Source: Methylotenera_A sp046598525
Lineage (GTDB): Bacteria > Pseudomonadota > Gammaproteobacteria > Burkholderiales > Methylophilaceae
Assembly (NCBI GenBank): GCA_046598525.1
Contig: JBKJIJ010000020.1
Coordinates: forward strand, 124,001-188,000
Direction: 5' to 3'
DNA: 64,000 bases
The translations under genes and the position numbers were made by a program. Positions 46,820-54,065 of this stretch are shown here, piece after piece. Below the pieces are notes generated by a model. The model did no database searches. It saw only the letters and a list, made by a program, of their open reading frames with translations, and had not been told where the DNA came from. Each line of letters begins with the position of its first letter. The stretch's first letter is position 1.

Positions 46820-46909
46820 CCGCCATTCTGAGTGAAGCGAAGAATCCAGCCATTAATCTTCACAAAACTGGATTCTTCGCCTAAATAAAACCTAGGCTCA
46901 GAATGACGG
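46820..46909. repeat. Dispersed palindromic repeat downstream of leuA
   Basis: CCGCCATTCTGAG (46820-46832) pairs with CTCAGAATGACGG (46897-46909) with one mismatch, and inside them GCGAAGAATCCAG pairs with CTGGATTCTTCGC. This ATTCTGAG...CGAAGAATCC type is a common dispersed repeat. It fills most of the 289-bp gap between leuA and the exporter gene and could fold into a long hairpin that ends leuA transcription. Confidence 0.75.
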
Positions 46910-46995
46910 TTGTTTATGTAGCTTTGAGTTTTAAGCATATGCTCTAAACATAAGTTCTAAATATAAATTTTGCCTATAAAAACATCCCAAAAACA

Positions 46996-47877
46996 ATGAA
47001 AAAACAATCCTTACTGATTATAGCCGCGCTGTTTTGCACCTATTTTATTTGGGGCTCAACTTATTTAGCGATTCGGTTTGGTATTGAAAGCTTTCCGCCG
47101 TTTTTGATGGGTGGCATACGGTTTACGGTGGCGGGTATTTTGCTTTATGTGGTGATGCGCTTTTTGGGTGCGCCAAACCCAACGCGGCAGCAATGGTTGG
47201 GCGCAACGGCGGTGGGTATTTTGTTGCCTGCGCTGGGTAATGGCACGGTTTGTTATGTGCAGCAAACGGTTTCATCCAGCGTGGCGGCATTAGCCATTGC
47301 CACGGCGCCTATTTGGATGGCGATTTTTTCTGCATTTTGGGGACACAAAATTAGAAGCCACGAGTGGTTGGGTATTGCGGTGGGTTTTGTGGGCATTGCA
47401 TTATTAAATTTTGGCGGTAGTTTGCATGGCCAGTTTTTTAGCGCATTTTTATTGATTTTTGCCGCGGCTAGTTGGTCGTTTGGCTCTGTTTGGGGTAAGC
47501 GTTTAAGTATGCCGTCTGGCTTAATGGCGCCAGCCTGTCAAATGTTAATGGGTGGCATTGCCTTGTTGATTTTTAGCGCATTACAAGGTGAACAATATCC
47601 CACAGAGATTAGTGCAAAATCATGGGGTGCGATGTTGTTTTTAGTTGTATTGGGCTCATTGGTTGCCTACAGCGCTTATCAATATTTGCTAAAAACGGTT
47701 AGGCCGCTAGTGGCCAGCAGCAATACTTTTGTTAACCCAATAGTAGCGTTTGCAGTGGGTATTTGGCTGGCAAATGAGCAGGTGACTACAACTGAATATA
47801 TCGCGTTAGCGGTTATTTTAGTGGGTGTTTTTTTGGTGCTTTCTGCTAGTGGTGACAACACGGAAAAGCTGAATTAG
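46996..47877 (+). CDS. EamA-family drug/metabolite exporter (YedA-like)
   Basis: Membrane protein of 293 residues with ten helices in two EamA halves. The start FIWGSTYLAIRFGIESFPPF and the second-half signature SSNTFVNPIVAFAVGIWLAN match the YedA/RhaT branch of DMT transporters. The substrate is unknown. It lies between two dispersed palindromic repeats. Confidence 0.85.
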   Translation: MKKQSLLIIAALFCTYFIWGSTYLAIRFGIESFPPFLMGGIRFTVAGILLYVVMRFLGAPNPTRQQWLGATAVGILLPALGNGTVCYVQQTVSSSVAALAIATAPIWMAIFSAFWGHKIRSHEWLGIAVGFVGIALLNFGGSLHGQFFSAFLLIFAAASWSFGSVWGKRLSMPSGLMAPACQMLMGGIALLIFSALQGEQYPTEISAKSWGAMLFLVVLGSLVAYSAYQYLLKTVRPLVASSNTFVNPIVAFAVGIWLANEQVTTTEYIALAVILVGVFLVLSASGDNTEKLN

Positions 47878-47884
47878 TCAATAT

Positions 47885-47999
47885 CGTCATTCCCGCGTAG
47901 GCGGGAATCCAGACAACTTTCAGCTTCACGAATGTTACAATAAACACACCAAGCTAAGCATTAACTTTGCCTAGATTCCCGCCTACGCGGGAATGACGG
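47885..47999. repeat. Dispersed palindromic repeat, dRS3-like
   Basis: ATTCCC-N8-GGGAAT occurs at 47889-47908 and again, inverted, at 47975-47994, with flanking CGTCATTC/GAATGACG. The ATTCCC-N8-GGGAAT pattern is that of the neisserial dRS3 repeat family and its relatives. The whole forms a large inverted structure between the exporter and the HAD gene. Confidence 0.78.
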
Positions 48000-48081
48000 A
48001 GTTAAGTGAGGTTTTATCGGCGTCAATCTGAGTTTTTCGGCGGTAAAAATTAATTTTAAACCTTTAACAAATACATAAAAT

Positions 48082-48750
48082 ATGAAACAAAACCTAGCCT
48101 TATTTGACTTAGACAACACTTTATTAGCAGGCGATTCTGACTATAACTGGAGTTTGTTTTTAATTGATGAAGGTCTGTTGGATGCTAAAACGCATCATGC
48201 CCGCAATGAGCAATTTTATTTGGATTACAAAAACGGCAACTTGGATATTTTTGCCTTTTTGCAATTTCAATTGCAGCCATTAAGCCAACATACCAAGGCC
48301 TTCTTAGATGAATTGCATGTGAAATATATGCAAAAAGTGATTAAGCCGATGATGACAACTAAAGCGCAAAACTTAGTTGATCAGCACAAAGCAGCAGGCG
48401 ATTTATGTGTGGTGATTACTGCTACGAACAGTTTTGTCACCAAACCGATTGCTGCTGCTTATGGCATTGAACACTTAATTGGTACCGACCCTGAAATGGT
48501 GGATGGCCAATATACAGGCGGTGTGAGCGGTGTACCTAGCTTTCAAGAGGGTAAAGTGACGCGCATTAATCAATGGTTGGCTGAGCGAAAAAAAGCCTTG
48601 AATGACTATGAAAAAAGTTATTTTTATTCCGATTCGCACAACGATTTACCGTTGATGAAATTAGTCACAAACCCAGTAGCGGTAGACGCAGACGCTACTT
48701 TGACGGCCTTTGCAAAAGCCAATAACTGGCCAGAAATCAGTTTGCGTTAA
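48082..48750 (+). CDS. HAD-IB phosphatase (SerB-like)
   Basis: Hydrolase of 222 residues. Motif I is ALFDLDNTLL with nucleophile D9 and D11, motif II is VVITATN, and motifs III/IV are the lysine in EGKVTRI and FYSDSHNDLPLM. It belongs to the HAD-IB group (phosphoserine or other phosphate monoesters). The substrate is not assignable from the sequence. Single gene. Confidence 0.85.
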   Translation: MKQNLALFDLDNTLLAGDSDYNWSLFLIDEGLLDAKTHHARNEQFYLDYKNGNLDIFAFLQFQLQPLSQHTKAFLDELHVKYMQKVIKPMMTTKAQNLVDQHKAAGDLCVVITATNSFVTKPIAAAYGIEHLIGTDPEMVDGQYTGGVSGVPSFQEGKVTRINQWLAERKKALNDYEKSYFYSDSHNDLPLMKLVTNPVAVDADATLTAFAKANNWPEISLR

Positions 48751-48834
48751 GCTGTTTAATCCCTAATTTAGGGGCTTGTTTGCATTATTAAGGCCGATTA
48801 ATCTAAGTTTTTAAGTAGATTAAAGGCATTAGTG

Positions 48835-50010
48835 ATGGCTAAAAACATACTATTTTGCGCAGATGGTACTTGGAATAAACCGATTGAAGAAATCGACCAA
48901 GATACCGATTCGCCTTCTAATGTCTTTAAATTATTTAATCTGCTGGCGGGAAAGCAGGGCGACGGTATCCATTTTAATATGGCCACGGGCCGCATTTCTG
49001 AGTATGAAAAAAGCTATATTGTTGATACGCAGACGGTGCAAATCGCTAAGTATATCAATGGGGTAGGTAATTCTAGCGTTAAATTAAATCGCATTCTTGG
49101 CGGTGCATTTGGCTTTGGATTAATTGAGCGCATTGCCAGAGGCTATACTTTTATCTCTAGAAATTATGTTGAAGGCGACAAGATTTTTATTGTGGGATTT
49201 AGCCGCGGCGCCTACACCGCTAGAGCTTTGGCTGGCTTGATTGCCAATAAAGGCTTATTGGCCAGAAAATTCAACCAAGGTGAGGCAGAATCGTATGATA
49301 TGGCGATTCGCGCTTGGTACAGCTACCGCAATGGCATTCAACAAACCACTTATAAAAACAACTTTCAAAATCTGCTCACCGCGTTTACTAGCATCAAAAA
49401 TTTTCTGTTGCAAAATACATTATCTGACGGCGATTTTATTCAAAATGTACCTGTTGAAGCGGTTGCGGTGTGGGATACGGTTGGCGCGCTGGGCATTCCT
49501 GATTTTGAATTTGACGATAAGCAAGCTGAAATTAGAGATGGCTTTGCCTTTGCCGATAATGTATTGAATGCAAAGGTTAAAAATGGCTTTCATGCGGTTT
49601 CGTTAGATGAAATGCGCTTGTTATTTACGCCAACTTTATGGGAAAAGCGCGATGGTATTCAGCAAGCTTTATTTGCAGGCGCGCATTCAGATGTGGGCGG
49701 TGGTTATAAAGAGGCAGGATTATCGGATTGTGCCTTGAAATGGATGATTGACGCGCTAGCCGATAAAAAACTGGGTGTTAAATTTGCGGATAACGCATTT
49801 AAATTAACCGGTAACCCTGCTGATTTTGCGCATAGCGCATGGGCTCATTTAACTGGCCTAACTAACAAATTGGGGCAGCGGCAATTTAAGCATTTGGTGC
49901 TAAACAATACTTTAAATGTGCATCAATCGGTTTTAGATAGAGTCGCCTTGCCCTCTTTTATTCAATATACAAACAAACCAGCCAGCCTGTTTAGGCCTAA
50001 CAATTATTAA
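48835..50010 (+). CDS. DUF2235 alpha/beta-hydrolase
   Basis: Protein of 391 residues from the ATG at 48835; a GTG at 48832 directly before it is the alternative, and AAAGG lies about eight bases upstream. Residues KNILFCADGTWNKP near the start, the nucleophile motif G121-F-S123-R-G125 (GFSRGAYTARALAG), AVWDTVGALGIP and GAHSDVGGGY match DUF2235, the domain of Tle1-type phospholipases. No type VI secretion genes are near and there is no signal peptide, so it is probably a cytosolic lipase or esterase. Confidence 0.82.
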   Translation: MAKNILFCADGTWNKPIEEIDQDTDSPSNVFKLFNLLAGKQGDGIHFNMATGRISEYEKSYIVDTQTVQIAKYINGVGNSSVKLNRILGGAFGFGLIERIARGYTFISRNYVEGDKIFIVGFSRGAYTARALAGLIANKGLLARKFNQGEAESYDMAIRAWYSYRNGIQQTTYKNNFQNLLTAFTSIKNFLLQNTLSDGDFIQNVPVEAVAVWDTVGALGIPDFEFDDKQAEIRDGFAFADNVLNAKVKNGFHAVSLDEMRLLFTPTLWEKRDGIQQALFAGAHSDVGGGYKEAGLSDCALKWMIDALADKKLGVKFADNAFKLTGNPADFAHSAWAHLTGLTNKLGQRQFKHLVLNNTLNVHQSVLDRVALPSFIQYTNKPASLFRPNNY

Positions 50011-50822
50011 TTACTTAACAATACTTGCAGAATAAATTTGCTGCCTAAATAGGCTAGCATTAGTAATACAAAGCCAATTAATGTCCAGCGAATGGCTTTA
50101 ATGCCGCGCCAGCCATAGCGATAGCGGCCATATAATAGCCAGCCGTAAATTACCCAAGAGGCGATTGAGAAGATGGTTTTGTGATTAAATTGCAATGGTT
50201 TGCCAAAAATTTCTTCACTAAACAGCATGCCGCTTAATAGCGTTAAGGTCAGCAACACAAAGCCCAGCGTAATCACCTTAAAAAGCAAGCTTTCCATCAC
50301 CATTAATGGCGGAAAGCTAGGCAATTTAAAGGGCGTGGGTTTGTTGTGCAAACTGCGCTCTGCAATGGCCATTAATAGGGCGTGCAAGGCGGCAAAGGTG
50401 AACAAGCTGTAAGCCAATATGGCAATGGCAATGTGCGCTATAAACAAGCCAGAGGCGGCTTCCATTTGCGGAATGTAATGATTTTTAATTTCATACGCAG
50501 GCAGTAATACAAAAACCGCCGCGGGTGGCAGCACAAAGGCCTGCAAGCTGTGTAGCTGATGTTTTAAATTGGCTAGCCAATAAATTAGCGCGGTTAACCA
50601 AAAAATCGCCGAAAGCGCGTAATAAAAGCCTAAATTAACGTCACCAATGGTAAAAATATCGCGATAAAGCAGCCAGCCGTGCAGCATTAGCCCTAAAGCA
50701 ATCATGGCAGAATGCAATTTAAGCGATTCTGCCTGATTGCTTAATTTAGCGGTGCGCCAAAAATCGGCGGCAACGGCGGCATAAATAAAACTAACGACCA
50801 AGTACGGAATAAAATGAACCAT
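50007..50822 (-). CDS. CcsA/YpjD-like cytochrome c assembly membrane protein
   Basis: Membrane protein of 271 residues with eight helices, related to the CcsA/CcmC haem-handling family and to YpjD, which is commonly encoded divergently next to ffh in proteobacteria, as here. Its exact role is unclear; the family is linked to cytochrome c biogenesis. It is convergent with the DUF2235 gene, overlapping it by four bases. Confidence 0.82.
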   Translation of the reverse strand: MVHFIPYLVVSFIYAAVAADFWRTAKLSNQAESLKLHSAMIALGLMLHGWLLYRDIFTIGDVNLGFYYALSAIFWLTALIYWLANLKHQLHSLQAFVLPPAAVFVLLPAYEIKNHYIPQMEAASGLFIAHIAIAILAYSLFTFAALHALLMAIAERSLHNKPTPFKLPSFPPLMVMESLLFKVITLGFVLLTLTLLSGMLFSEEIFGKPLQFNHKTIFSIASWVIYGWLLYGRYRYGWRGIKAIRWTLIGFVLLMLAYLGSKFILQVLLSN

Positions 50823-50937
50823 AACGCGATTATGGCAAAACTCCGCCCAAGTGCCTAGTTAAGAGTTAAAGAATTGCGCGGCTTGATGTAAAATCAGGCA
50901 AGATTAGTGGATAGTCAATTTATTAGGTCATTAAAAA

Positions 50938-52302
50938 ATGTTAGAAAATTTAACCGGTAGGCTGCAAGGCGTTATTAAAAATTTGCGCGGACAAGCGCGC
51001 TTAACTGAAGACAATATTAGCGACGCCATGCGTGAAGTGCGTATGGCCTTGCTTGAGGCTGATGTTGCCTTGCCAGTGGTCAAAGAGTTTATCGCTAAAG
51101 TGAAAGAGCGCGCGCAGGGCAAAGAGGTGCTGGCAAGTTTAACGCCAGGCCAAGCCGTGATTGAGGTGGTGAATGACGAATTAACCGCATTAATGGGTAG
51201 GGCCAATGTAGGGCTTAATTTAGCCGCTGTGCCGCCGGCAATCATCCTTATGGCGGGTTTGCAGGGTTCTGGTAAAACCACTACATCGGCCAAATTAGCC
51301 AAATTACTCAAAGAACAAAAGAAAAAAGTGCTGCTGGCCAGTGCCGATGTGTACCGCCCGGCGGCGATTGCGCAACTGCAAACCTTAGCCAAGCAGCTGG
51401 ATATTGATTGCTTTGACAGCAATGCCAATCAAAAGCCGCTGGATATTGCCAATGACGCGCTGGCGTTTGCCAAACGCGGTTATTACGATGTGTTGATTTT
51501 TGATACGGCCGGCCGTTTGGGCATCGATGAAGCCATGATGGCGGAAATTAAAGTCTTGCATGCCCAGCTTAACCCAATTGAAACGCTGTTTGTAGTGGAT
51601 GCCATGCAAGGCCAAGACGCGGTGAACACCGCTAAGGCTTTTGGTGATGCGCTGCCACTAACAGGTGTGGTATTAACCAAGCTAGACGGTGATGCGCGCG
51701 GCGGTGCGGCATTAAGCGTGCGCCATGTCACTGGTCAGCCGATTAAATTTATTGGTGTGAGCGAAAAAGTGGATGGTTTAGAGCCATTTCACCCAGACCG
51801 TATGGCAGGCCGCATATTGGGCATGGGCGATGTGCTGGGCTTAATTGAGCAAGCGCACAAAAATGTGGATATGGCCGAGGCGCAAAAAGTCGCCGATAAA
51901 TTAAAATCGGGTAGCAAGTTTGACCTTGAGGATTTTAAAAGCCAAATGACGCAAATGCGCAAAATGGGCGGCATGGGTGCCTTAATGGATAAGATGCCTG
52001 CGCAAATGGCTAGCATGGCGGCCAAGGTCAATAATGAAGATGCCGATAAATCGCTACGCCGCATAGAAGGCATTATTAATAGCATGACGCCGCTAGAGCG
52101 CAAAAAGCCAGAGTTAATTAAAGCCACGCGTAAAAAACGCATTGCAGCCGGCAGCGGTGTGCAAGTGCAAGAGGTGAACCGTTTGTTAAAGCAATTTGAA
52201 GAAACGCAAAAAATGATGAAAATGTTTAGCAAAGGCGGCATGGCTAAAATGATGCGCGGCATGGGTGGTATGATGGGTGGAAAGTTGCCTGGCATGCGTT
52301 AA
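50938..52302 (+). CDS. ffh: Signal recognition particle protein Ffh
   Basis: GTPase of 454 residues that targets membrane proteins to SecYEG via FtsY. The N and G domains include GLQGSGKTT (about 108-116), DTAGRLG, TKLDGDARGGAAL and GVSEKVDGLEPF; the Met-rich M domain (about 320-454) has many methionines for signal-peptide and 4.5S RNA binding. Length and motifs are standard. Confidence 0.97.
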   Translation: MLENLTGRLQGVIKNLRGQARLTEDNISDAMREVRMALLEADVALPVVKEFIAKVKERAQGKEVLASLTPGQAVIEVVNDELTALMGRANVGLNLAAVPPAIILMAGLQGSGKTTTSAKLAKLLKEQKKKVLLASADVYRPAAIAQLQTLAKQLDIDCFDSNANQKPLDIANDALAFAKRGYYDVLIFDTAGRLGIDEAMMAEIKVLHAQLNPIETLFVVDAMQGQDAVNTAKAFGDALPLTGVVLTKLDGDARGGAALSVRHVTGQPIKFIGVSEKVDGLEPFHPDRMAGRILGMGDVLGLIEQAHKNVDMAEAQKVADKLKSGSKFDLEDFKSQMTQMRKMGGMGALMDKMPAQMASMAAKVNNEDADKSLRRIEGIINSMTPLERKKPELIKATRKKRIAAGSGVQVQEVNRLLKQFEETQKMMKMFSKGGMAKMMRGMGGMMGGKLPGMR

Positions 52303-52434
52303 TAGGGCGTTTTAAATAATCGTAAATGGCCAAAAAATGCCTAATGGCATTGCGTTATTTTTAAGCAATAAAAAAGTTCAAAATAGGCACAAAAATAAAT
52401 AATATAAAAAGTTAATATATTTAGCAGGTTGTCA

Positions 52435-52463
52435 TTGACCAATCACAGAGTTTCTTGCATAAT
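52435..52463 (+). promoter_or_regulatory. Sigma-70 promoter of tRNA-Lys
   Basis: TTGACC (52435-52440), a 17-base spacer and CATAAT (52458-52463) form a good sigma-70 promoter about 80 bp upstream of the mature tRNA-Lys end, leaving a leader to be trimmed. Confidence 0.65.
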
Positions 52464-52544
52464 TGCGCCCTTTCGTAGGTGATGCAAATCAAGTGCGAAA
52501 ACACCAGAAATATAGATAGACCCATTAGCAGTAAGCATCAAAAT

Positions 52545-52620
52545 GGGGCGTTAGCTCAGCTGGTAGAGCAGCGGACTTTTAATCCGTTTGTCGTGGGTTC
52601 GATCCCCGCACGCCCTACCA
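52545..52620 (+). tRNA. tRNA-Lys (anticodon TTT), integration site of the second island
   Basis: A complete 76-nt cloverleaf: acceptor GGGGCGT against ACGCCCT, D arm GCTCAGCTGGTAGAGC, anticodon loop CTTTTAA giving TTT, T loop GTTCGATC, and an encoded CCA. The first pair is G1.U72, which is less usual. Its 3' half (52575-52614) is repeated at 62104-62143, showing that an island inserted here and regenerated the tRNA end. Confidence 0.95.
52575..52614 (+). repeat. attL core: 40-bp direct repeat within tRNA-Lys
   Basis: The 40 bases from the anticodon loop through the T arm (starting ACTTTTAATCCG) are identical to 62104-62143. They mark the left junction of a 9.5-kb island. Confidence 0.92.
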
Positions 52621-52625
52621 TATAA

Positions 52626-52663
52626 AACAAGGGGTTACGTGAAAGCGTAACCCCTTGTTGTTT
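52626..52663 (+). terminator. Terminator just after tRNA-Lys
   Basis: AACAAGGGGTTACG and CGTAACCCCTTGTT form a perfect 14-bp stem with a six-base loop, followed by GTTTTATT. It is inside the island, so transcription of the tRNA is stopped by island DNA; the original chromosomal terminator is probably the one at 62181. Confidence 0.82.
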
Positions 52664-52666
52664 TAT

Positions 52667-52686
52667 TAGTAGCCCTATAGTAGCCC
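52667..52686. repeat. Integrase arm-type site pair, left end
   Basis: TAGTAGCCC is repeated with 11-bp period (TAGTAGCCC-TA-TAGTAGCCC). The same 20 bases occur at 61967-61986, within a 23-bp identical stretch. Both pairs are just inside the island ends, as expected of integrase arm sites. Confidence 0.7.
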
Positions 52687-52792
52687 AATATTTAAATCCT
52701 ATCCATTTGTCATAGTTGCTGCTAATAAAAATTAAAGATATTTCCTACTAGCAGTGCAATTAAAGTTATTTTTGTCTTTAAATTACAGGCTC

Positions 52793-53779
52793 AGTAACTT
52801 GCGAATCGCACTAACCCACTTAATTAACGCTTCAATGTCATTCTTAACCTCTTCAGGTTCTGGAAACGGAGCGCGGGCCGCAGAGGTCTTGTAGTGACCT
52901 GGAAGCCCTGTCGAAGATTTACTCATGGCCGTTTCCACGGCCTTGCAATCATCTGTGCAGATATCGGCGATCTGAAAATTTGCTGTGTCTGCACGCCCGG
53001 CCTGTAGCGATCGACCACGCCTCCAAGAAGCACCTCCTCAATTGCGCGTTTCCACCCTTCGAGCAGCAACCAGTAAAGATTCTAGGCCTCCTTCTCATAG
53101 GCATCTTTATGCCCCTCTCTGGAAAAAGTGTCGGCGGCCCGTCAGCAATTGTTGAAGTATCAGATTTTCTACTTTAAAGCAAGTTCTACCCACGGTAGTT
53201 CTTCCGCACAAACGCCCGCACCTTTTGATTGATGGCGAATATGCTGCTGCGCATTGCGTATCGAAAACGCTTACACGCGAAATAAACTCGTCCTCTTCAC
53301 CGCTACCCCATTCGCGTATATCGGAACCCGCGCAGAATTTGTATTTGACGGCAACGACTGGCGCAAAAGGTGTCGCGCCAGAAACCACGTTGCACAAGAT
53401 TTTTTCTGGACCCCGTGCTCGGCAGGCACTTTTTAGAACGCGGATATAACCGGTCTTACCTGCCCCGTTGTCGCCGTAAACTTAAGTGAGGCTAGAACCG
53501 AATTTAAGAGTTTGATTTCTGCAAGCGCATTCATACCACGATGATGAAAGATCGAAACTAATAATACTGGAGCACCCTCCGTTTGATAAGGCAAATGTTC
53601 CCTTGCAAACGGCAAGGTGTCATGCTGTTCGGCAATGCCGTAGGCGCCCTTGCAGATTTCAGCCAAGGCATAGATATCTCCTCGGTAAGTTCACCTTTTT
53701 GCATGAGGCAACGCAGTGCTTCGCGCTGCAAAACGGGACTATTTTTCGACCATTGGAGAATTTCTTGGAGTACGGTCAC
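52793..53779 (-). pseudogene. Decayed P-loop ATPase gene
   Basis: On the minus strand the ATG at 53779 opens MTVLQEILQWSKNSPVLQRE. A frameshift near 53682 moves the frame to YALAEICKGAYGIAEQHDT and FHHRGMNALAEI. A further shift with a stop codon leads to the Walker A GDNGAGKT (about 53455-53480), then NVVSGATPFAPVV and GEEDEFISRVSVFD. After more breaks the C-terminus HYKTSAARAPFPEPEEV ends at 52793. This is what remains of a large SMC-like/AAA ATPase of a type often found near restriction or defence genes; most of the middle is deleted. Confidence 0.7.
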
Positions 53780-53860
53780 GATAGATTCTACTTTTTAGTT
53801 TTTATCTAAGACTATCATACAAAGGTGCCAATTAGTTTAGAGCATTAAATGTCAACTATC

Positions 53861-53875
53861 TGCCCATAGTAGCCC
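53861..53875. repeat. Third, degenerate copy of the arm-type repeat
   Basis: TGCCCA-TAGTAGCCC resembles one and a half units of the TAGTAGCCC pair found at both island ends, with one base missing in the spacer. It lies between the decayed ATPase and the siderophore receptor gene. Confidence 0.4.
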
Positions 53876-53998
53876 GTCGAATACTTTTATGTTTCGATGC
53901 TATTTTTGATGAATGCACTTTCAGTATTACATCGATTTTTATCAAAACTTCGAGCTGTCCCTATAGAAATGTAAAGTTTAAAAATTGATATTGTTATT

Positions 53999-54017
53999 GA
54001 TATTGATTATCATTTAT
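53999..54017. promoter_or_regulatory. Candidate Fur box
   Basis: GATATTGATTATCATTTAT matches 14 of 19 positions of the Fur consensus GATAATGATAATCATTATC, 50 bp upstream of the siderophore receptor start. Iron repression is therefore likely. Confidence 0.65.
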
Positions 54018-54065
54018 ATTATTATTCGCGAAGATTCTTTTATTCACTTTAAGATAGGAATAGTA

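Noticed and set aside
53225..53449. Plus-strand frames opposite the decayed ATPase
   Set aside because: They are shadows of the minus-strand remnant that carries the Walker A motif.
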